Shown: positions 9,808-18,231, counted from the stretch's first letter. The stretch: DNA of 64,000 nucleotides from Natronobacterium haloterrestre (GCF_900112205.1 NZ_FOKW01000009.1:1-64000); one strand, 5' to 3'. Notes: generated by a model from the letters alone, not told the origin. Numbers and translations: made by a program.

Positions 9808-10590
9808 ATGGAGACGGTCACGCACCACGGCCGGGAGACGGCCTACGAACGGCTGGGGGAGGGGAACGGCGACCGCGATCGCTCGGCGATCTGTTGTGTC
9901 CACGGTAGCGGCGGCGACCGACGGCTCTGGGAGAAACAACGGCCGCTCGCCGACGCGACAGATCGACCGGTGGTCGCGCTCGATCTCAGCGGTCACGGCG
10001 ACTCGAGCGACGTCGACGCCAGCCCCGGCTACACGACGCTGTCGGCACACGTCGACGACGTTCTCGCGGTCGCGGAAGCGACCGACGCCGACGTGCTGAT
10101 TGGAAACTCGATGGGCGGCGCGGTCGTCATGCAACTGGTCCTCGAGCGGGGCTTTACCCCCGAAGCGATCGTCCTGAACGGGACCGGCGCGCGGCTTGGC
10201 GTCCTCGAGGACCTGCTGGAGTGGCTCGAGACCGACTTCGAGCGTGCCGTCGAGTTTCTCCACGGTCGAAACCGGCTCTTTCACGACCCCGAGTCGGCGG
10301 CCGCGGAACGCTCCCGGAAAGTAATGTACGACTCCGGTCAGGCGGTAACGAACCGCGATTTCCGGACCTGTCACCGGTTCGACGTCCGTCACCAGCTATC
10401 GGGGATCGACGTTCCGACGCTCGTCGTCTACGGCGAGTACGACCAGTTGACGCCCCCGTGGTTCCACGAGTTCCTCGCCGACGAGATCCCCGACGCCGAA
10501 CTGGTCGGCATCGGCGACGCCGCCCAGTCGACGATGCTCGAGCGACCCGAGCCGTTCAACGAGGCTGTCGCGGCGTTTCTCGACGGCTAG
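9808..10590 (+). CDS. alpha/beta hydrolase
   Basis: 260 aa. The oxyanion region is HGSGGDRRLW (about residue 32). The nucleophile elbow is GNSMGG (Ser near residue 98). The acid lies in VYGEYDQLTPP and the late region carries GDAAQS, where a His is normally expected; no clear catalytic His is visible there. A CTTTATACC box at about 9778-9786 is placed for a leaderless mRNA. Its stop overlaps the end of convergent panB by 4 nt. The substrate is not predictable. Confidence 0.85.
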   Translation: METVTHHGRETAYERLGEGNGDRDRSAICCVHGSGGDRRLWEKQRPLADATDRPVVALDLSGHGDSSDVDASPGYTTLSAHVDDVLAVAEATDADVLIGNSMGGAVVMQLVLERGFTPEAIVLNGTGARLGVLEDLLEWLETDFERAVEFLHGRNRLFHDPESAAAERSRKVMYDSGQAVTNRDFRTCHRFDVRHQLSGIDVPTLVVYGEYDQLTPPWFHEFLADEIPDAELVGIGDAAQSTMLERPEPFNEAVAAFLDG

Positions 10591-11399
10591 TAGAGGTCCT
10601 CGAGATCGCTCTCCTCGTGGCTGTGTTCCTCGGCCGGGAACTCGCCCGACTCGACGGCGGCGACGTACTTCTCGACGGCCGACTCCATCTCCTCGCGGAC
10701 CGCGCCGAACCGCTCGGCGAACGAGGGCGACCACTCGCTCAGGCCGACGGCGTCGTCGACGACGAGCACCTGCCCGTCGCAGTCCGGCCCGGCCCCGATC
10801 CCGATGGTCGGGATGTCGATCGCGTCGGTCACCTCGGCCGCGAGGTTCGCCGGGACGTGCTCGAGGACGAGCGAGAACGCGCCCGCGTCCTCGTGTGCTT
10901 TGGCGAGTTCGAGGATACGTTCGGCCGCCTCCGCGTCGGTCCCCTGGCGCGGGTAACCGCCGTACTGGTTGACGTGCTGGGGCGTCAGGCCGAGGTGGGC
11001 CATCACCGGGATGCCCAGTTGAACCATCTTCTCGGTGAGATCGACGGTGTGGGGGCCGCTCTCGAGTTTGACCGCCTCCGCGCCCTCCTCTTTGAGCATC
11101 CGGCCCGCGTTCTCGATGCTGTCTTTCTCGTCGACGCCGAACGAGAGGAAGGGCATGTCCGCGACGACCAGGGCGTCCTCGGTCGCACGCGTGACGGCTC
11201 CGACGTGGCGCGCGACGTCGTCGACGGTGACCGGAACGGTCGTCTCGTAGCCAAGCGACGCGTTGCCGACGCTGTCACCGACGAGGATCACGTCGACGTC
11301 GGCGTCGTCGACGATCCCGGCCGTCGGCGCGTCGTAGGCCGTCAACATCGTGATCGGTTCCTTTCCGGCCTTCCTCTTGATGTCCCGGACGGTAGCCAT
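10587..11399 (-). CDS. panB: 3-methyl-2-oxobutanoate hydroxymethyltransferase
   Basis: 270 aa. PanB adds a hydroxymethyl group from methylenetetrahydrofolate to 2-oxoisovalerate, giving ketopantoate, the first committed step to coenzyme A. The signatures MLTAYDAPTAGIVDDADVD, ILVGDSVGN, MPFLSFGV, HLGLTPQ and IGIGAGPDCDGQVLV are all present and in family order. The length is typical. A TATA-like box on the minus strand is placed for a leaderless transcript. Confidence 0.96.
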   Translation of the reverse strand: MATVRDIKRKAGKEPITMLTAYDAPTAGIVDDADVDVILVGDSVGNASLGYETTVPVTVDDVARHVGAVTRATEDALVVADMPFLSFGVDEKDSIENAGRMLKEEGAEAVKLESGPHTVDLTEKMVQLGIPVMAHLGLTPQHVNQYGGYPRQGTDAEAAERILELAKAHEDAGAFSLVLEHVPANLAAEVTDAIDIPTIGIGAGPDCDGQVLVVDDAVGLSEWSPSFAERFGAVREEMESAVEKYVAAVESGEFPAEEHSHEESDLEDLY

Positions 11400-11420
11400 A
11401 CCCTGCCATTCGAACCCGAC

Positions 11421-11428
11421 GATTAAAT
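11421..11428 (-). promoter_or_regulatory. TATA box for panB
   Basis: ATTTAATC on the minus strand is centred about 26 nt before the panB ATG at 11399, so transcription should begin at or next to the start codon. Confidence 0.5.
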
Positions 11429-11511
11429 GTCATCGTTCTATCCCCGCCGACCTCCGGCAGCCGAACGCATAACCCGCGATGCTTATGAGGAATCGGTCGA
11501 GAGTGTCGAAC

Positions 11512-11745
11512 GTGCCGGAACCCGTCGAAACGACCGACCCGGACGGCGTCGACTACGGCTGGGTGATGCAGGTCACCTTCGTACTCACTATCCTCGTCGG
11601 AGCGCCGACGGTCGCCGTGCTGTCGATCCCCGCCGACCTCCCGTCCTGGGAGACGCGGGCCGAGTTCGCGATCCGCGTCGGCGCCGTCGTCTGGCTCGTC
11701 GTCTCGATCGCGGTCTTCACCTACGCGAAGCGACGCCGGGACTGA
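11512..11745 (+). CDS. small two-helix membrane protein (DUF5822-like)
   Basis: 77 aa from a GTG start at 11512. That start is chosen because a CTTATGAG TATA-like box lies about 26 nt upstream (11481-11488), implying a leaderless mRNA, and because the residues before it (RNRSRVSN) look non-coding. Two hydrophobic helices (VMQVTFVLTILVGAPTVAVL and IRVGAVVWLVVSIAVFTYA) flank a short loop, with a basic C-terminus. It matches the haloarchaeal DUF5822 family from memory. An alternative start is the ATG at 11479 or 11485. Confidence 0.75.
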   Translation: MPEPVETTDPDGVDYGWVMQVTFVLTILVGAPTVAVLSIPADLPSWETRAEFAIRVGAVVWLVVSIAVFTYAKRRRD

Positions 11746-11754
11746 CCGTCGGCC

Positions 11755-12288
11755 TCACTGCCGGTCGACGTACTCGAAGGCCGTCCCCGCACGCCGGGCC
11801 GTTACCTCGTCGCGTTCCGAATCCCCGACGAACACCGTCCCGTCCGGCGACGCGCCGATCCCCCGAACCGTCTCGAGCAGCGGCTCCGGGTGGGGTTTCC
11901 GGGTCGCGACGCTGTCGCGGCCGACGACCGCATCGACCGACTCGAGCAGCCCGTGTTCCTCGAGCGCGATCCGACACGCCCGCTCGCAGTTGAGCGAGCA
12001 GACGCCGACGGGGACCGACTCCTCGAGGTTGCGGAGTTCGTCCGCCCGGGGAAGTCGCGGTGCCGACCGCGCTCCCTCGCGCTCGTGGGCCGCGATGGTC
12101 GATTCGACGGCGGAGCGGAGGCCCGCATCGTCCGCGGCACCGAGAAGTTCCCAGAGGTCGCCGCCGGGCCGCTCGAGGCCGGCGTCCTCGTAGACCGCCC
12201 TGACGTCCGCGGTGACGCGGCCCCAGTCGACCGCGAGGTCCACGAGAGTGCCGTCCAGATCGTACACGATAGCCTCGTATTCTGTCAC
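11755..12288 (-). CDS. HAD-superfamily hydrolase (phosphoglycolate phosphatase-like)
   Basis: 177 aa from a GTG at 12288 (MTEYEAIVYDLDGTLVDLAV). The longer reading frame upstream is translated from a tandem DNA repeat and is rejected as coding. HAD motifs are in order: DLDGTL (nucleophile Asp near 10), VCSLN (motif II), KPHPEPLL (motif III Lys) and FVGDSERDEVTA (motif IV acids). The alpha-helical cap lies between motifs I and II. It is a likely small-molecule phosphatase of unknown substrate. Confidence 0.88.
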   Translation of the reverse strand: MTEYEAIVYDLDGTLVDLAVDWGRVTADVRAVYEDAGLERPGGDLWELLGAADDAGLRSAVESTIAAHEREGARSAPRLPRADELRNLEESVPVGVCSLNCERACRIALEEHGLLESVDAVVGRDSVATRKPHPEPLLETVRGIGASPDGTVFVGDSERDEVTARRAGTAFEYVDRQ

Positions 12289-12362
12289 GGTCGACGGTAC
12301 GGTCGGCGGGAGAATAGTGACTTCGGTCGCGGGGTCGGGGTGGGAGATGGAAACTCGGGGCT

Positions 12363-12404
12363 CGAGGCACGAGGCACGAGGCACGAGGCTCGAAGCTCGA
12401 GGAC
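12363..12404 (+). repeat. 7-bp tandem repeat, six degenerate copies
   Basis: Three exact copies of CGAGGCA are followed by CGAGGCT, CGAAGCT and CGAGGAC, all in register. The array lies in the 222-nt gap between the HAD gene and the HTH gene, which share a strand. No gene is seen in this gap. Confidence 0.8.
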
Positions 12405-12510
12405 CGGGGGCTCGATGCACGAGGCCCGTAGATGGCCACCCCCGAAAGGAACGCGACGCCGACACGACGTGTCCATCGACGGTCCGGAACCTGCCACGCT
12501 ACGCCGCCCG

Positions 12511-13194
12511 TCAGCGCGAGTCGGTCATCATCTCGTTTGTCGGATCCTCGAGTTGCTCGCTGGCGAGTACCCGGTTGGCCCGGCGCAGACGCTCCGACAG
12601 CGCCTGGTGGGAGATGTCGAGTTCGTTCGCCAGTTCCTCGAGCGAAATCTCCCGGGGAACGTCGTAGTAGCCCTGGCGGTAGGCCTCGGCGATGGCCTCT
12701 TGCTGGGGCTCGGTGAGCGCGGCCGTCGTCTCGAGGTCTTCGTCGGCCCCCGCTTCGACCATCCGCCTGACGTCGACCCGCGTCCCCTGTTCCTCGATGT
12801 CGGAGACGGCGTCCGATAGCTCCTCGCGCAGCGGGAACAGCAGCCGAAGCGTCCACTGGTCGTCGGCGACGCTGGCACCGAGTACCGTCCCGCCGTGGCC
12901 GTAGACGGCCTGGCAGATCGAGGCGACGTCTCCGCTGTACCGGAGCCGGTAGAACCACTCCTCGTCGGCCGTATCGTCGAGCAGCCGCCGGAACTGATCG
13001 ACCGACGGATCCCGCTCGAGGGCAGGCTCGAGGGCATCGGGCTCTACGTTGGAGAACCAGACCAGGGGGGTCGTCCGGCAGGGCCCCTCGGCGACGACGC
13101 TCTCGACGTGAACCTCGAGATCCGGCAGTTCGCGGAACGTCTCCGCGAGCGCGAACCCGTCGGTCGGGAGTGTGAGTTCGGCGATCGTAGTCAC
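12511..13194 (-). CDS. bacterio-opsin activator-like HTH-10 transcriptional regulator
   Basis: 227 aa. The C-terminal 55 residues form the HTH-10 domain typical of Bat-like haloarchaeal regulators (LTEPQQEAIAEAYRQGYYDV, then EISLEELANELDISHQALSE and RLRRA). The N-terminal 150 residues form a mixed alpha/beta domain resembling the region that precedes HTH-10 in this family. The start is a GTG at 13194 that overlaps the stop of a 48-codon ORF (GTGA), implying translational coupling. Targets are unknown. Confidence 0.85.
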   Translation of the reverse strand: MTTIAELTLPTDGFALAETFRELPDLEVHVESVVAEGPCRTTPLVWFSNVEPDALEPALERDPSVDQFRRLLDDTADEEWFYRLRYSGDVASICQAVYGHGGTVLGASVADDQWTLRLLFPLREELSDAVSDIEEQGTRVDVRRMVEAGADEDLETTAALTEPQQEAIAEAYRQGYYDVPREISLEELANELDISHQALSERLRRANRVLASEQLEDPTNEMMTDSR

Positions 13195-13337
13195 CGCGGG
13201 ATCACCTCCGGATCGCGGTCACCGCGGTCGGCGTCGCGACTTCGATAGCGGTACCGACGCTCGCCGCGGGACGCGGCGCTCTCCGGTTCGCGAACGATAC
13301 CGTCGTAGTGGGTCCGGGGGTCGAACCGTCTCATCAT
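13191..13337 (-). CDS. small Arg/Asp-rich protein coupled to the HTH-10 regulator
   Basis: A 48-codon ORF with tandem ATGs (13337 and 13334). It encodes a charged peptide containing RRFDPRTHYDGIV and RGERRYRYRSRDADRGDRD and has no hydrophobic segment. Its TGA overlaps the GTG of the downstream regulator by 4 nt, the geometry of a co-translated pair. No family was recognised. It could be a real small protein or an upstream regulatory ORF. Confidence 0.45.
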   Translation of the reverse strand: MMRRFDPRTHYDGIVREPESAASRGERRYRYRSRDADRGDRDPEVIPR

Positions 13338-13543
13338 AGTACCGATCCGGAGCTATCCGAATCACGAGCGCGACCGCGAAAGTGGCCCTATTACGGAGAT
13401 ACCGGTTCGGATCCACCGACGCGTGCAGTACGGTATCACGACCGGGTCGCGTCGATAGAAGGGACAGCGCGGATACCGTTGGTGAGCAGGCTTTGATGTT
13501 CCAGCGGTTTAAGTCGGGACGGCGACGTTCGAGCCCGATCGAC

Positions 13544-14809
13544 TCACTCCAGGCGCGCGAGCCTGTTGAGCGCGTAGACGGTCCGCAACACGTCGACGCT
13601 TTTCCCCCGGTCGAAGACGAGTTCGTCCGTCTCGAGGACGTGTTCGAGGGTATCCCTCGAGGCGTGTTCCGGCGCGGCCGCGATCCCGGTGTCGTTCTCC
13701 GCGACCCACTTCATCACCCGCAGATCGCTCTTGGAGTCGCCCATCACGAGCGCGAACGGATCGTCGACGCCTAACACCTCGAGCGCGCGCTCGACGCCGA
13801 CGACTTTGTTCAGCTCCAGGCTGCCGATCTCGGCCGCATCGGCCTCGTAGTAGGCGACGTCGATCCGCTCGAGGACCGAGACGAGTTCCGAAGGTGGGTC
13901 CTCCGTGAGGTCCGGGTACGCGCCCTGACCCTCGAGGACGGCACGGATCTCGGGGTCCTGTTCGGCGTAGAAGGAGCGGGTCCAGTCGCGGATAGACGTC
14001 GTCTCCCCGTCGGCATCGTCGTCCTCGAGCGCATCGATCGCGGAGCCGACGGCGTCGGCGAGCAGATCGATCAGATAGACCAGCGCCTCGTCGATGACCT
14101 CCCGGGCCTGCGAGGAACCGGTCTCGTAGTTGGGCTTCATCGTGACGTTGAACTCGTTGCCCTGGAGGTGACATCCTCGTCGAAGGCTCTCGGGCGCTTC
14201 GGGGAGCACGCGGGAACGAACGTCGCCGAAGACGGTCCGGATCTCCTCGTCCAGGTCCTCGTAGAGCAGTTGCTTCGTCTCCGCGCCGTGGCCCGGGGTG
14301 AACACCCCCGTTCCCGCCTCGTAGACGATCGACAGCTCCCCGGAGTGAACGATCTCGCTGCCCAGCCCCTGGATCGCGAACCCCTTGACGTTCTCCAGGG
14401 TCTGGCCGGTACAGATGACGATCGGGACACCGGCCTCGTGGAACTCCGTCAGCACGTGCAGCGTCTCGCGGGGAATCTCGTTGTCCGTCCCGCCGGCCGA
14501 ACGCAGCGTCTCGTCGACGTCCAGTACGAGCACGTTCACCGCGCGGCCGTACTTCGCCTCGAGGTCGAGCGCGGTAAACGCCTGGTCGCGGTCGGCCCAC
14601 GAGGCCACCTCCGCGAACGTCTCGCCCGCGGCGAAATCGCTTCTGATCTCGTCCTTTCGCTCCTCGAGTTCCTCCGTCGCGCTCTGCCAGTGCTCGAGGG
14701 CGACCCGCGAGTCGACCGCGGGGAAGACGTCGACGAACTCCTGGTACTCCCGCAGCGTCTCGGTATCGTACTCGTCGTAGAGGCGATAGACGAGATCGTA
14801 TCGTTCCAT
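13544..14809 (-). CDS. HAD-superfamily hydrolase, haloarchaeal type
   Basis: 421 aa from the ATG at 14809 (MERYDLVYRLYDEYDTETLR). The frame stays open to 15226 but the upstream part is antisense to gfcR. An N-terminal helical region (1-90) precedes motif I, LVLDVDETLRSAGG. Further motifs are VPIVICTGQ (motif II), a cap region with two insertions, and FALVMGDSKSDLRVMKWV (motif IV). This resembles the Cof/sucrose-phosphatase branch of HAD enzymes. The substrate is unknown. It is divergently transcribed from gfcR. Confidence 0.82.
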   Translation of the reverse strand: MERYDLVYRLYDEYDTETLREYQEFVDVFPAVDSRVALEHWQSATEELEERKDEIRSDFAAGETFAEVASWADRDQAFTALDLEAKYGRAVNVLVLDVDETLRSAGGTDNEIPRETLHVLTEFHEAGVPIVICTGQTLENVKGFAIQGLGSEIVHSGELSIVYEAGTGVFTPGHGAETKQLLYEDLDEEIRTVFGDVRSRVLPEAPESLRRGCHLQGNEFNVTMKPNYETGSSQAREVIDEALVYLIDLLADAVGSAIDALEDDDADGETTSIRDWTRSFYAEQDPEIRAVLEGQGAYPDLTEDPPSELVSVLERIDVAYYEADAAEIGSLELNKVVGVERALEVLGVDDPFALVMGDSKSDLRVMKWVAENDTGIAAAPEHASRDTLEHVLETDELVFDRGKSVDVLRTVYALNRLARLE

Positions 14810-14890
14810 GTTATCTACAGTCGAGCGCGGGTGAATAATCGTTTCCGTGGCGGCGGGATTCCGTGTTTCCCGTCGGGGTGACCGTCCGTT

Positions 14891-14905
14891 GTGCGATTTG
14901 CGCAC
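14891..14905. promoter_or_regulatory. inverted repeat upstream of gfcR, possible operator
   Basis: GTGCG-ATTTG-CGCAC is a perfect 5-bp inverted repeat 12 nt upstream of the gfcR TATA box and within the divergent promoter region. Its position suits activator or autoregulatory binding. Its identity as a GfcR site is inferred from position only. Confidence 0.35.
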
Positions 14906-14916
14906 GACGACACGAC

Positions 14917-14924
14917 TATATAAA
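14917..14924 (+). promoter_or_regulatory. TATA box for gfcR
   Basis: TATATAAA is centred 26 nt before the ATG at 14946, predicting a leaderless transcript and supporting that start over in-frame upstream codons. Confidence 0.65.
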
Positions 14925-14945
14925 CGGCGGCCGAACCGTTCGAAC

Positions 14946-15602
14946 ATGAAAAACGTCGACGACCTCATCGAGAGTGCCGCCGAGCTCGCCGATCGCGGCC
15001 TCTCGAAGGGTGAAATCGCTGACGAACTGAACGTCTCGCGCGAGACCGCGAGCTGGCTGGTCGAACGCAGCGGCGCGACGACGCGGTCGAACGGCCGCCA
15101 GCAACAGCAGTCGGCCGACCCCGAAAGCGGCGGGCCACAGGACATCCACGTCGACTGGTCGGCCATCGGCCGGGACAGCAAACGGATGCAGTACGTCGCC
15201 TCGGCGATGGCCGACCTGCTCGCCAAACACGGGGAGGACGTCGACCTGACGATCGGTATCGAGAAGGCCGGCGGCCCGATCGCGACCCTCGTTGCCCGCG
15301 ACCTCGAGACCGATCTGGCGACCTACACTCCCGCGAAACACCAGTGGGAAGAAGGTGACATCGAAGACCTCGGCGGCACGTTCAGCCGGAACTTCGCCGG
15401 CATCCGTGACCGCGAGTGTTACGTCGTCGACGACACCATCACCAGCGGTACGACGATGCGCGAGACCATCGAGGCGATCCGTGCGGAAGGCGGCGAGCCG
15501 CTCGCCTGCGTCGTCCTCGCGGACAAACAGGGACTCGAGGAGATCGACGGCGTGCCGGTCTACTCGTTGCTCCAGGTCATCAGCGTCGGCAAGGACGACT
15601 GA
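14946..15602 (+). CDS. gfcR: transcriptional regulator GfcR (PRTase-like)
   Basis: 218 aa. Residues 1-45 form an HTH (ADRGLSKGEIADELNVSRET). Residues about 75-215 form a type I phosphoribosyltransferase domain with the PRPP loop YVVDDTITSGTTMRETIEA. In Haloferax volcanii GfcR was reported to regulate glucose and fructose catabolism, activating the semi-phosphorylative Entner-Doudoroff genes. It was formerly annotated as an orotate phosphoribosyltransferase-like protein, but the fused HTH argues for a regulator. The start is fixed by the TATA spacing. Confidence 0.92.
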   Translation: MKNVDDLIESAAELADRGLSKGEIADELNVSRETASWLVERSGATTRSNGRQQQQSADPESGGPQDIHVDWSAIGRDSKRMQYVASAMADLLAKHGEDVDLTIGIEKAGGPIATLVARDLETDLATYTPAKHQWEEGDIEDLGGTFSRNFAGIRDRECYVVDDTITSGTTMRETIEAIRAEGGEPLACVVLADKQGLEEIDGVPVYSLLQVISVGKDD

Positions 15603-15682
15603 CGATAGACGCCTGACCCCTGCCGCCAGACGACTGACGACCCGTGTCGCGTTTCGTTCCGTTCTCGCGTCGTGGGGTCAAT

Positions 15683-15766
15683 TATAGTAACAACTGCAAC
15701 TATTCACACACTGATCGCCGATCCGTCTGGCGATCAGATGTGCACTGACTTGCAGTGGCTACTATA
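15683..15766. mobile_element. 84-bp MITE-like palindromic element
   Basis: The outer ends are imperfect inverted repeats beginning TATAGTA and ending TACTATA. They stay similar for about 25 nt (left TATAGTAACAACTGCAAC, right-end complement TATAGTAGCCACTGCAAG). The centre is a perfect 9-bp stem (CTGATCGCC/GGCGATCAG) around a 9-nt loop. The element is noncoding. It lies between gfcR and the lipoprotein gene and resembles the non-autonomous insertion elements scattered through haloarchaeal genomes. The parent transposase family is not identified. Confidence 0.65.
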
Positions 15767-15845
15767 GGGGCCAAGCGCCGCGTCACCGCGCGGCGATGGC
15801 AGGGTTCGGCCTTTTCGGTTCGAGGAGGCCAGTGGCTTCACCGAC

Positions 15846-16412
15846 ATGACTCGAACTACTACCCGACGACGATACCTGGCTGTCAGCGGATCGCTCGGTC
15901 TGACTGCAGTCGCCGGCTGTGCCGACAGCGGCCCCGGCAGCGGCGGAATGGAGGACGAAGACGAATCGAACCCCGACGATGCGAACTCCGATCCCGAAAC
16001 CGTCGACGAAATCGACCACGAGAACCCGGAGGGATCGGTCGAGTTCGTCCGGCCCGAGGACGGGGCCGAGGTGACCAACCCCGTCGCGTTCGAAGCCGAG
16101 GTCGAGGGACTGAAACTCGAGCCCGCGGAGGAGGAAGACCCCGAGGACGGGAACGGGCACCTGCACGTGATCGTCGATGAAGGGTGTATGAACCCGGGGT
16201 ACGTCATCCCACAGGACGAAGGGTACCACCACCTCGGGGACGGCGAGAGCGAGACCGAACTCGACCTCGAACCGGGCGAACACGACCTCTGTCTACAGGC
16301 CAGCGATGGGATTCACAACGCGTACGATCTGACCGACGAGATCACGATCGAGGTCCTTGAGGAGGACGAGTCCAGCGAGAACGAGACGGAGGACGGGAAC
16401 GAGACCGAGTAA
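15846..16412 (+). CDS. DUF4399-type lipoprotein
   Basis: 188 aa. The N-terminus is a Tat-like lipoprotein signal (TTRRRYLAVSGSLGLTAVAG, with the lipobox Cys near residue 24). An acidic Asp/Glu linker (to about residue 62) leads to a beta-sandwich domain. Its motifs NGHLHVIVDEGCMNPGYVIP, DEGYHHLGDGE and LEPGEHDLCLQASDG fit DUF4399. The tail is Glu/Asn rich. The protein is predicted to be anchored to the outer face of the membrane. Its function is unknown. Confidence 0.82.
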   Translation: MTRTTTRRRYLAVSGSLGLTAVAGCADSGPGSGGMEDEDESNPDDANSDPETVDEIDHENPEGSVEFVRPEDGAEVTNPVAFEAEVEGLKLEPAEEEDPEDGNGHLHVIVDEGCMNPGYVIPQDEGYHHLGDGESETELDLEPGEHDLCLQASDGIHNAYDLTDEITIEVLEEDESSENETEDGNETE

Positions 16413-16515
16413 CGCCGACGGACGACGGTCCACTGTTCGGATCCGTCGGGAGCGATACCCGCCGGTCCCGACGACCGGCGGCTATGGGTCAAAAAATAGG
16501 CGGTGAGCGGCGGCG

Positions 16516-17478
16516 CTAGCCGTGGATCCCCATCGCTTCGATCTGTTCCTGGTACCGGTTCCGGATCGTCACTTCGGTTACCTGCGCGACGTCTGCGACT
16601 TCGCGCTGGGTCTTCTTCTCGTTACACAGCAGCGAGGCGGCGTAGATCGCGGCGGCGGCGTATCCGGTCGGCGACTTGCCCGACAGCAGGCCCTCCTCGG
16701 CCGTCTTCTCGATGATCTCGTTGGCCTTGGTCTGGACCTCTTCGGACAGTTCGAGTTCGGAACAGAAGCGTGGGACGTACTTTTTCGGGTCGACGGGACG
16801 CATCTCGAGGCCGAGTTCCTGCGAGATGTAGCGATACGTGCGACCGATCTCCTTTCGTTCGACGCGTGAGACTTCCGAGATTTCTTCGAGGCTTCGCGGG
16901 ATGCCTTCCTTGCGGCAGGCGGCGTACAGCGCCGAGGTCGCGACCCCCTCGATCGAGCGACCACGGATGAGGTCCTCCTTGAGTGCACGCCGGTAGATGA
17001 CCGAGGCTACCTCGCGCACCGATCGCGGGACACCGAGTGCGGAGGCCATCCGGTCGATCTCGCTCAAGGCGAACTGGAGATTCCGTTCGCCGGCGTCTTT
17101 GGTCCGGATGCGTTCCTGCCACTTGCGCAGCCGGTGCATCTGACTGCGCTTTTTCGAGGAAATAGAGCGGCCGTAGGCGTCTTTGTCCTTCCAGTCGATC
17201 GTCGTCGTCAGCCCCTTGTCGTGCATCGTCTGCGTCGTGGGCGCGCCGACGCGGGACTTCTCCTGACGTTCCTGGTGGTTGAACGCTCGCCACTCCGGGC
17301 CGGGATCGATCTTCTCCTCCTCGACGACGAGCCCACAGTCTTCACAGATGAGCTCCCCCCGATCGGAGTCTTTCACGAGATTGTCCGAGTTGCACTCCGG
17401 ACAGGCCCGTACCTCCTCTTGATCCTCGGTCTCGTCCGTCTCACGCGTTCGCTCCCGCTGGCGGGTGGACCGTGTCAT
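16516..17478 (-). CDS. tfb: transcription initiation factor IIB (TFB)
   Basis: 320 aa. TFB bridges TBP bound to the TATA box and RNA polymerase. The N-terminal zinc ribbon uses Cys26, Cys29, Cys45 and Cys48 ([17 protein letters not shown]). The B-reader/linker [12 protein letters not shown] follows, then two cyclin-like repeats, the second ending in the HTH that reads the BRE ([20 protein letters not shown]). Haloarchaea carry several tfb paralogues and the sequence alone does not say which this is. It is divergent from rnhA. Confidence 0.97.
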   Translation of the reverse strand: MTRSTRQRERTRETDETEDQEEVRACPECNSDNLVKDSDRGELICEDCGLVVEEEKIDPGPEWRAFNHQERQEKSRVGAPTTQTMHDKGLTTTIDWKDKDAYGRSISSKKRSQMHRLRKWQERIRTKDAGERNLQFALSEIDRMASALGVPRSVREVASVIYRRALKEDLIRGRSIEGVATSALYAACRKEGIPRSLEEISEVSRVERKEIGRTYRYISQELGLEMRPVDPKKYVPRFCSELELSEEVQTKANEIIEKTAEEGLLSGKSPTGYAAAAIYAASLLCNEKKTQREVADVAQVTEVTIRNRYQEQIEAMGIHG

Positions 17479-17504
17479 CGCACTTTTATAGTAGTAGCAC
17501 CAGG

Positions 17505-17513
17505 ATATATAAA
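17505..17513 (-). promoter_or_regulatory. TATA box for tfb
   Basis: TTTATATAT on the minus strand lies about 27-30 nt before the tfb ATG at 17478, so the mRNA should be leaderless or nearly so. Confidence 0.6.
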
Positions 17514-17609
17514 TCCTTGGTGAGCGTTTTCGCCTATTGACGGGTAATCGCCGAAAACTGCCGTTAGGAGTGCTCAGGCGCGAAGTTTACGATTCGAAAC
17601 CGGAAAGAC

Positions 17610-17616
17610 TTTATCC
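17610..17616 (+). promoter_or_regulatory. TATA-like box for rnhA
   Basis: TTTATCC is centred about 27 nt before the rnhA ATG at 17641, predicting a leaderless transcript. Confidence 0.5.
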
Positions 17617-17640
17617 GGAACCGCCGGATCTCGGCCACGA

Positions 17641-18231
17641 ATGCCGGTCATCGAGTGCGACGTCGACGAGGCACGGGACCGTCTCGAGGAGGCGGGCGTG
17701 ACCGTCGAACCGGGCAACACGGATCACGAACGCTGGCGTGCGAGCCGTGGCTCGGCGACGGCGATCGCGTACGACGACAAGGTCGTCGTCCAGGGGAGCG
17801 ATCCACGGGAGATCGAGGCGCTGCTCCGGGAGGGCGGCGGTCGGGCACACGTCTACTTCGACGGTGCGAGCCGGGGCAACCCCGGCCCCGCGGCGATCGG
17901 GTGGGTGATCGTCACCGGCGACGGCATCGTCGCGGAGGGGAGCGAGGAGATCGGCCGGGCGACGAACAACCAGGCCGAATACGAGGCACTGATCGCGGCC
18001 CTCGAGGCCGCGCGGGACTACGGCTACGACGACGTGCGGATCCGCGGCGACTCGGAACTGATCGTCAAGCAGATCCGCGGCGAGTACGATACGAACAACC
18101 CCGAACTGCGCGAGAAGCGCGTCACGGTCCACGAATTGCTCTCGGCGTTCGGCGAGTGGTCGATCGAACACGTCCCCCGGGAGGTCAACGACCGTGCGGA
18201 CGAACTCGCCAACGAGGCGCTGGACGGCTGA
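17641..18231 (+). CDS. rnhA: ribonuclease HI
   Basis: 196 aa. It cleaves RNA in RNA:DNA hybrids. An N-terminal extension (1-67) precedes the RNase H fold. The acidic catalytic set is in place: Asp in YFDGASRGNPGPAAIGW (about residue 73), Glu in NNQAEYEALIAAL, Asp in IRGDSELIVKQI and the late Asp in NDRADELANEA. It heads a two-gene unit with the DUF7108-like gene 58 nt downstream. Confidence 0.94.
   Translation: MPVIECDVDEARDRLEEAGVTVEPGNTDHERWRASRGSATAIAYDDKVVVQGSDPREIEALLREGGGRAHVYFDGASRGNPGPAAIGWVIVTGDGIVAEGSEEIGRATNNQAEYEALIAALEAARDYGYDDVRIRGDSELIVKQIRGEYDTNNPELREKRVTVHELLSAFGEWSIEHVPREVNDRADELANEALDG

Noticed and set aside
12363-12404. Possible CRISPR array
   Set aside because: Contiguous 7-bp units with no spacers; a simple tandem repeat.
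11717-12958. 413-codon minus-strand ORF spanning the HAD gene and part of the HTH-10 gene
   Set aside because: Arg/Pro-rich translation in a different frame of two real genes; it also crosses the 7-bp repeat.
14810-15226. N-terminal extension of the HAD hydrolase at 13544-14809
   Set aside because: This part is antisense to gfcR and its promoter; the ATG at 14809 gives a natural start.
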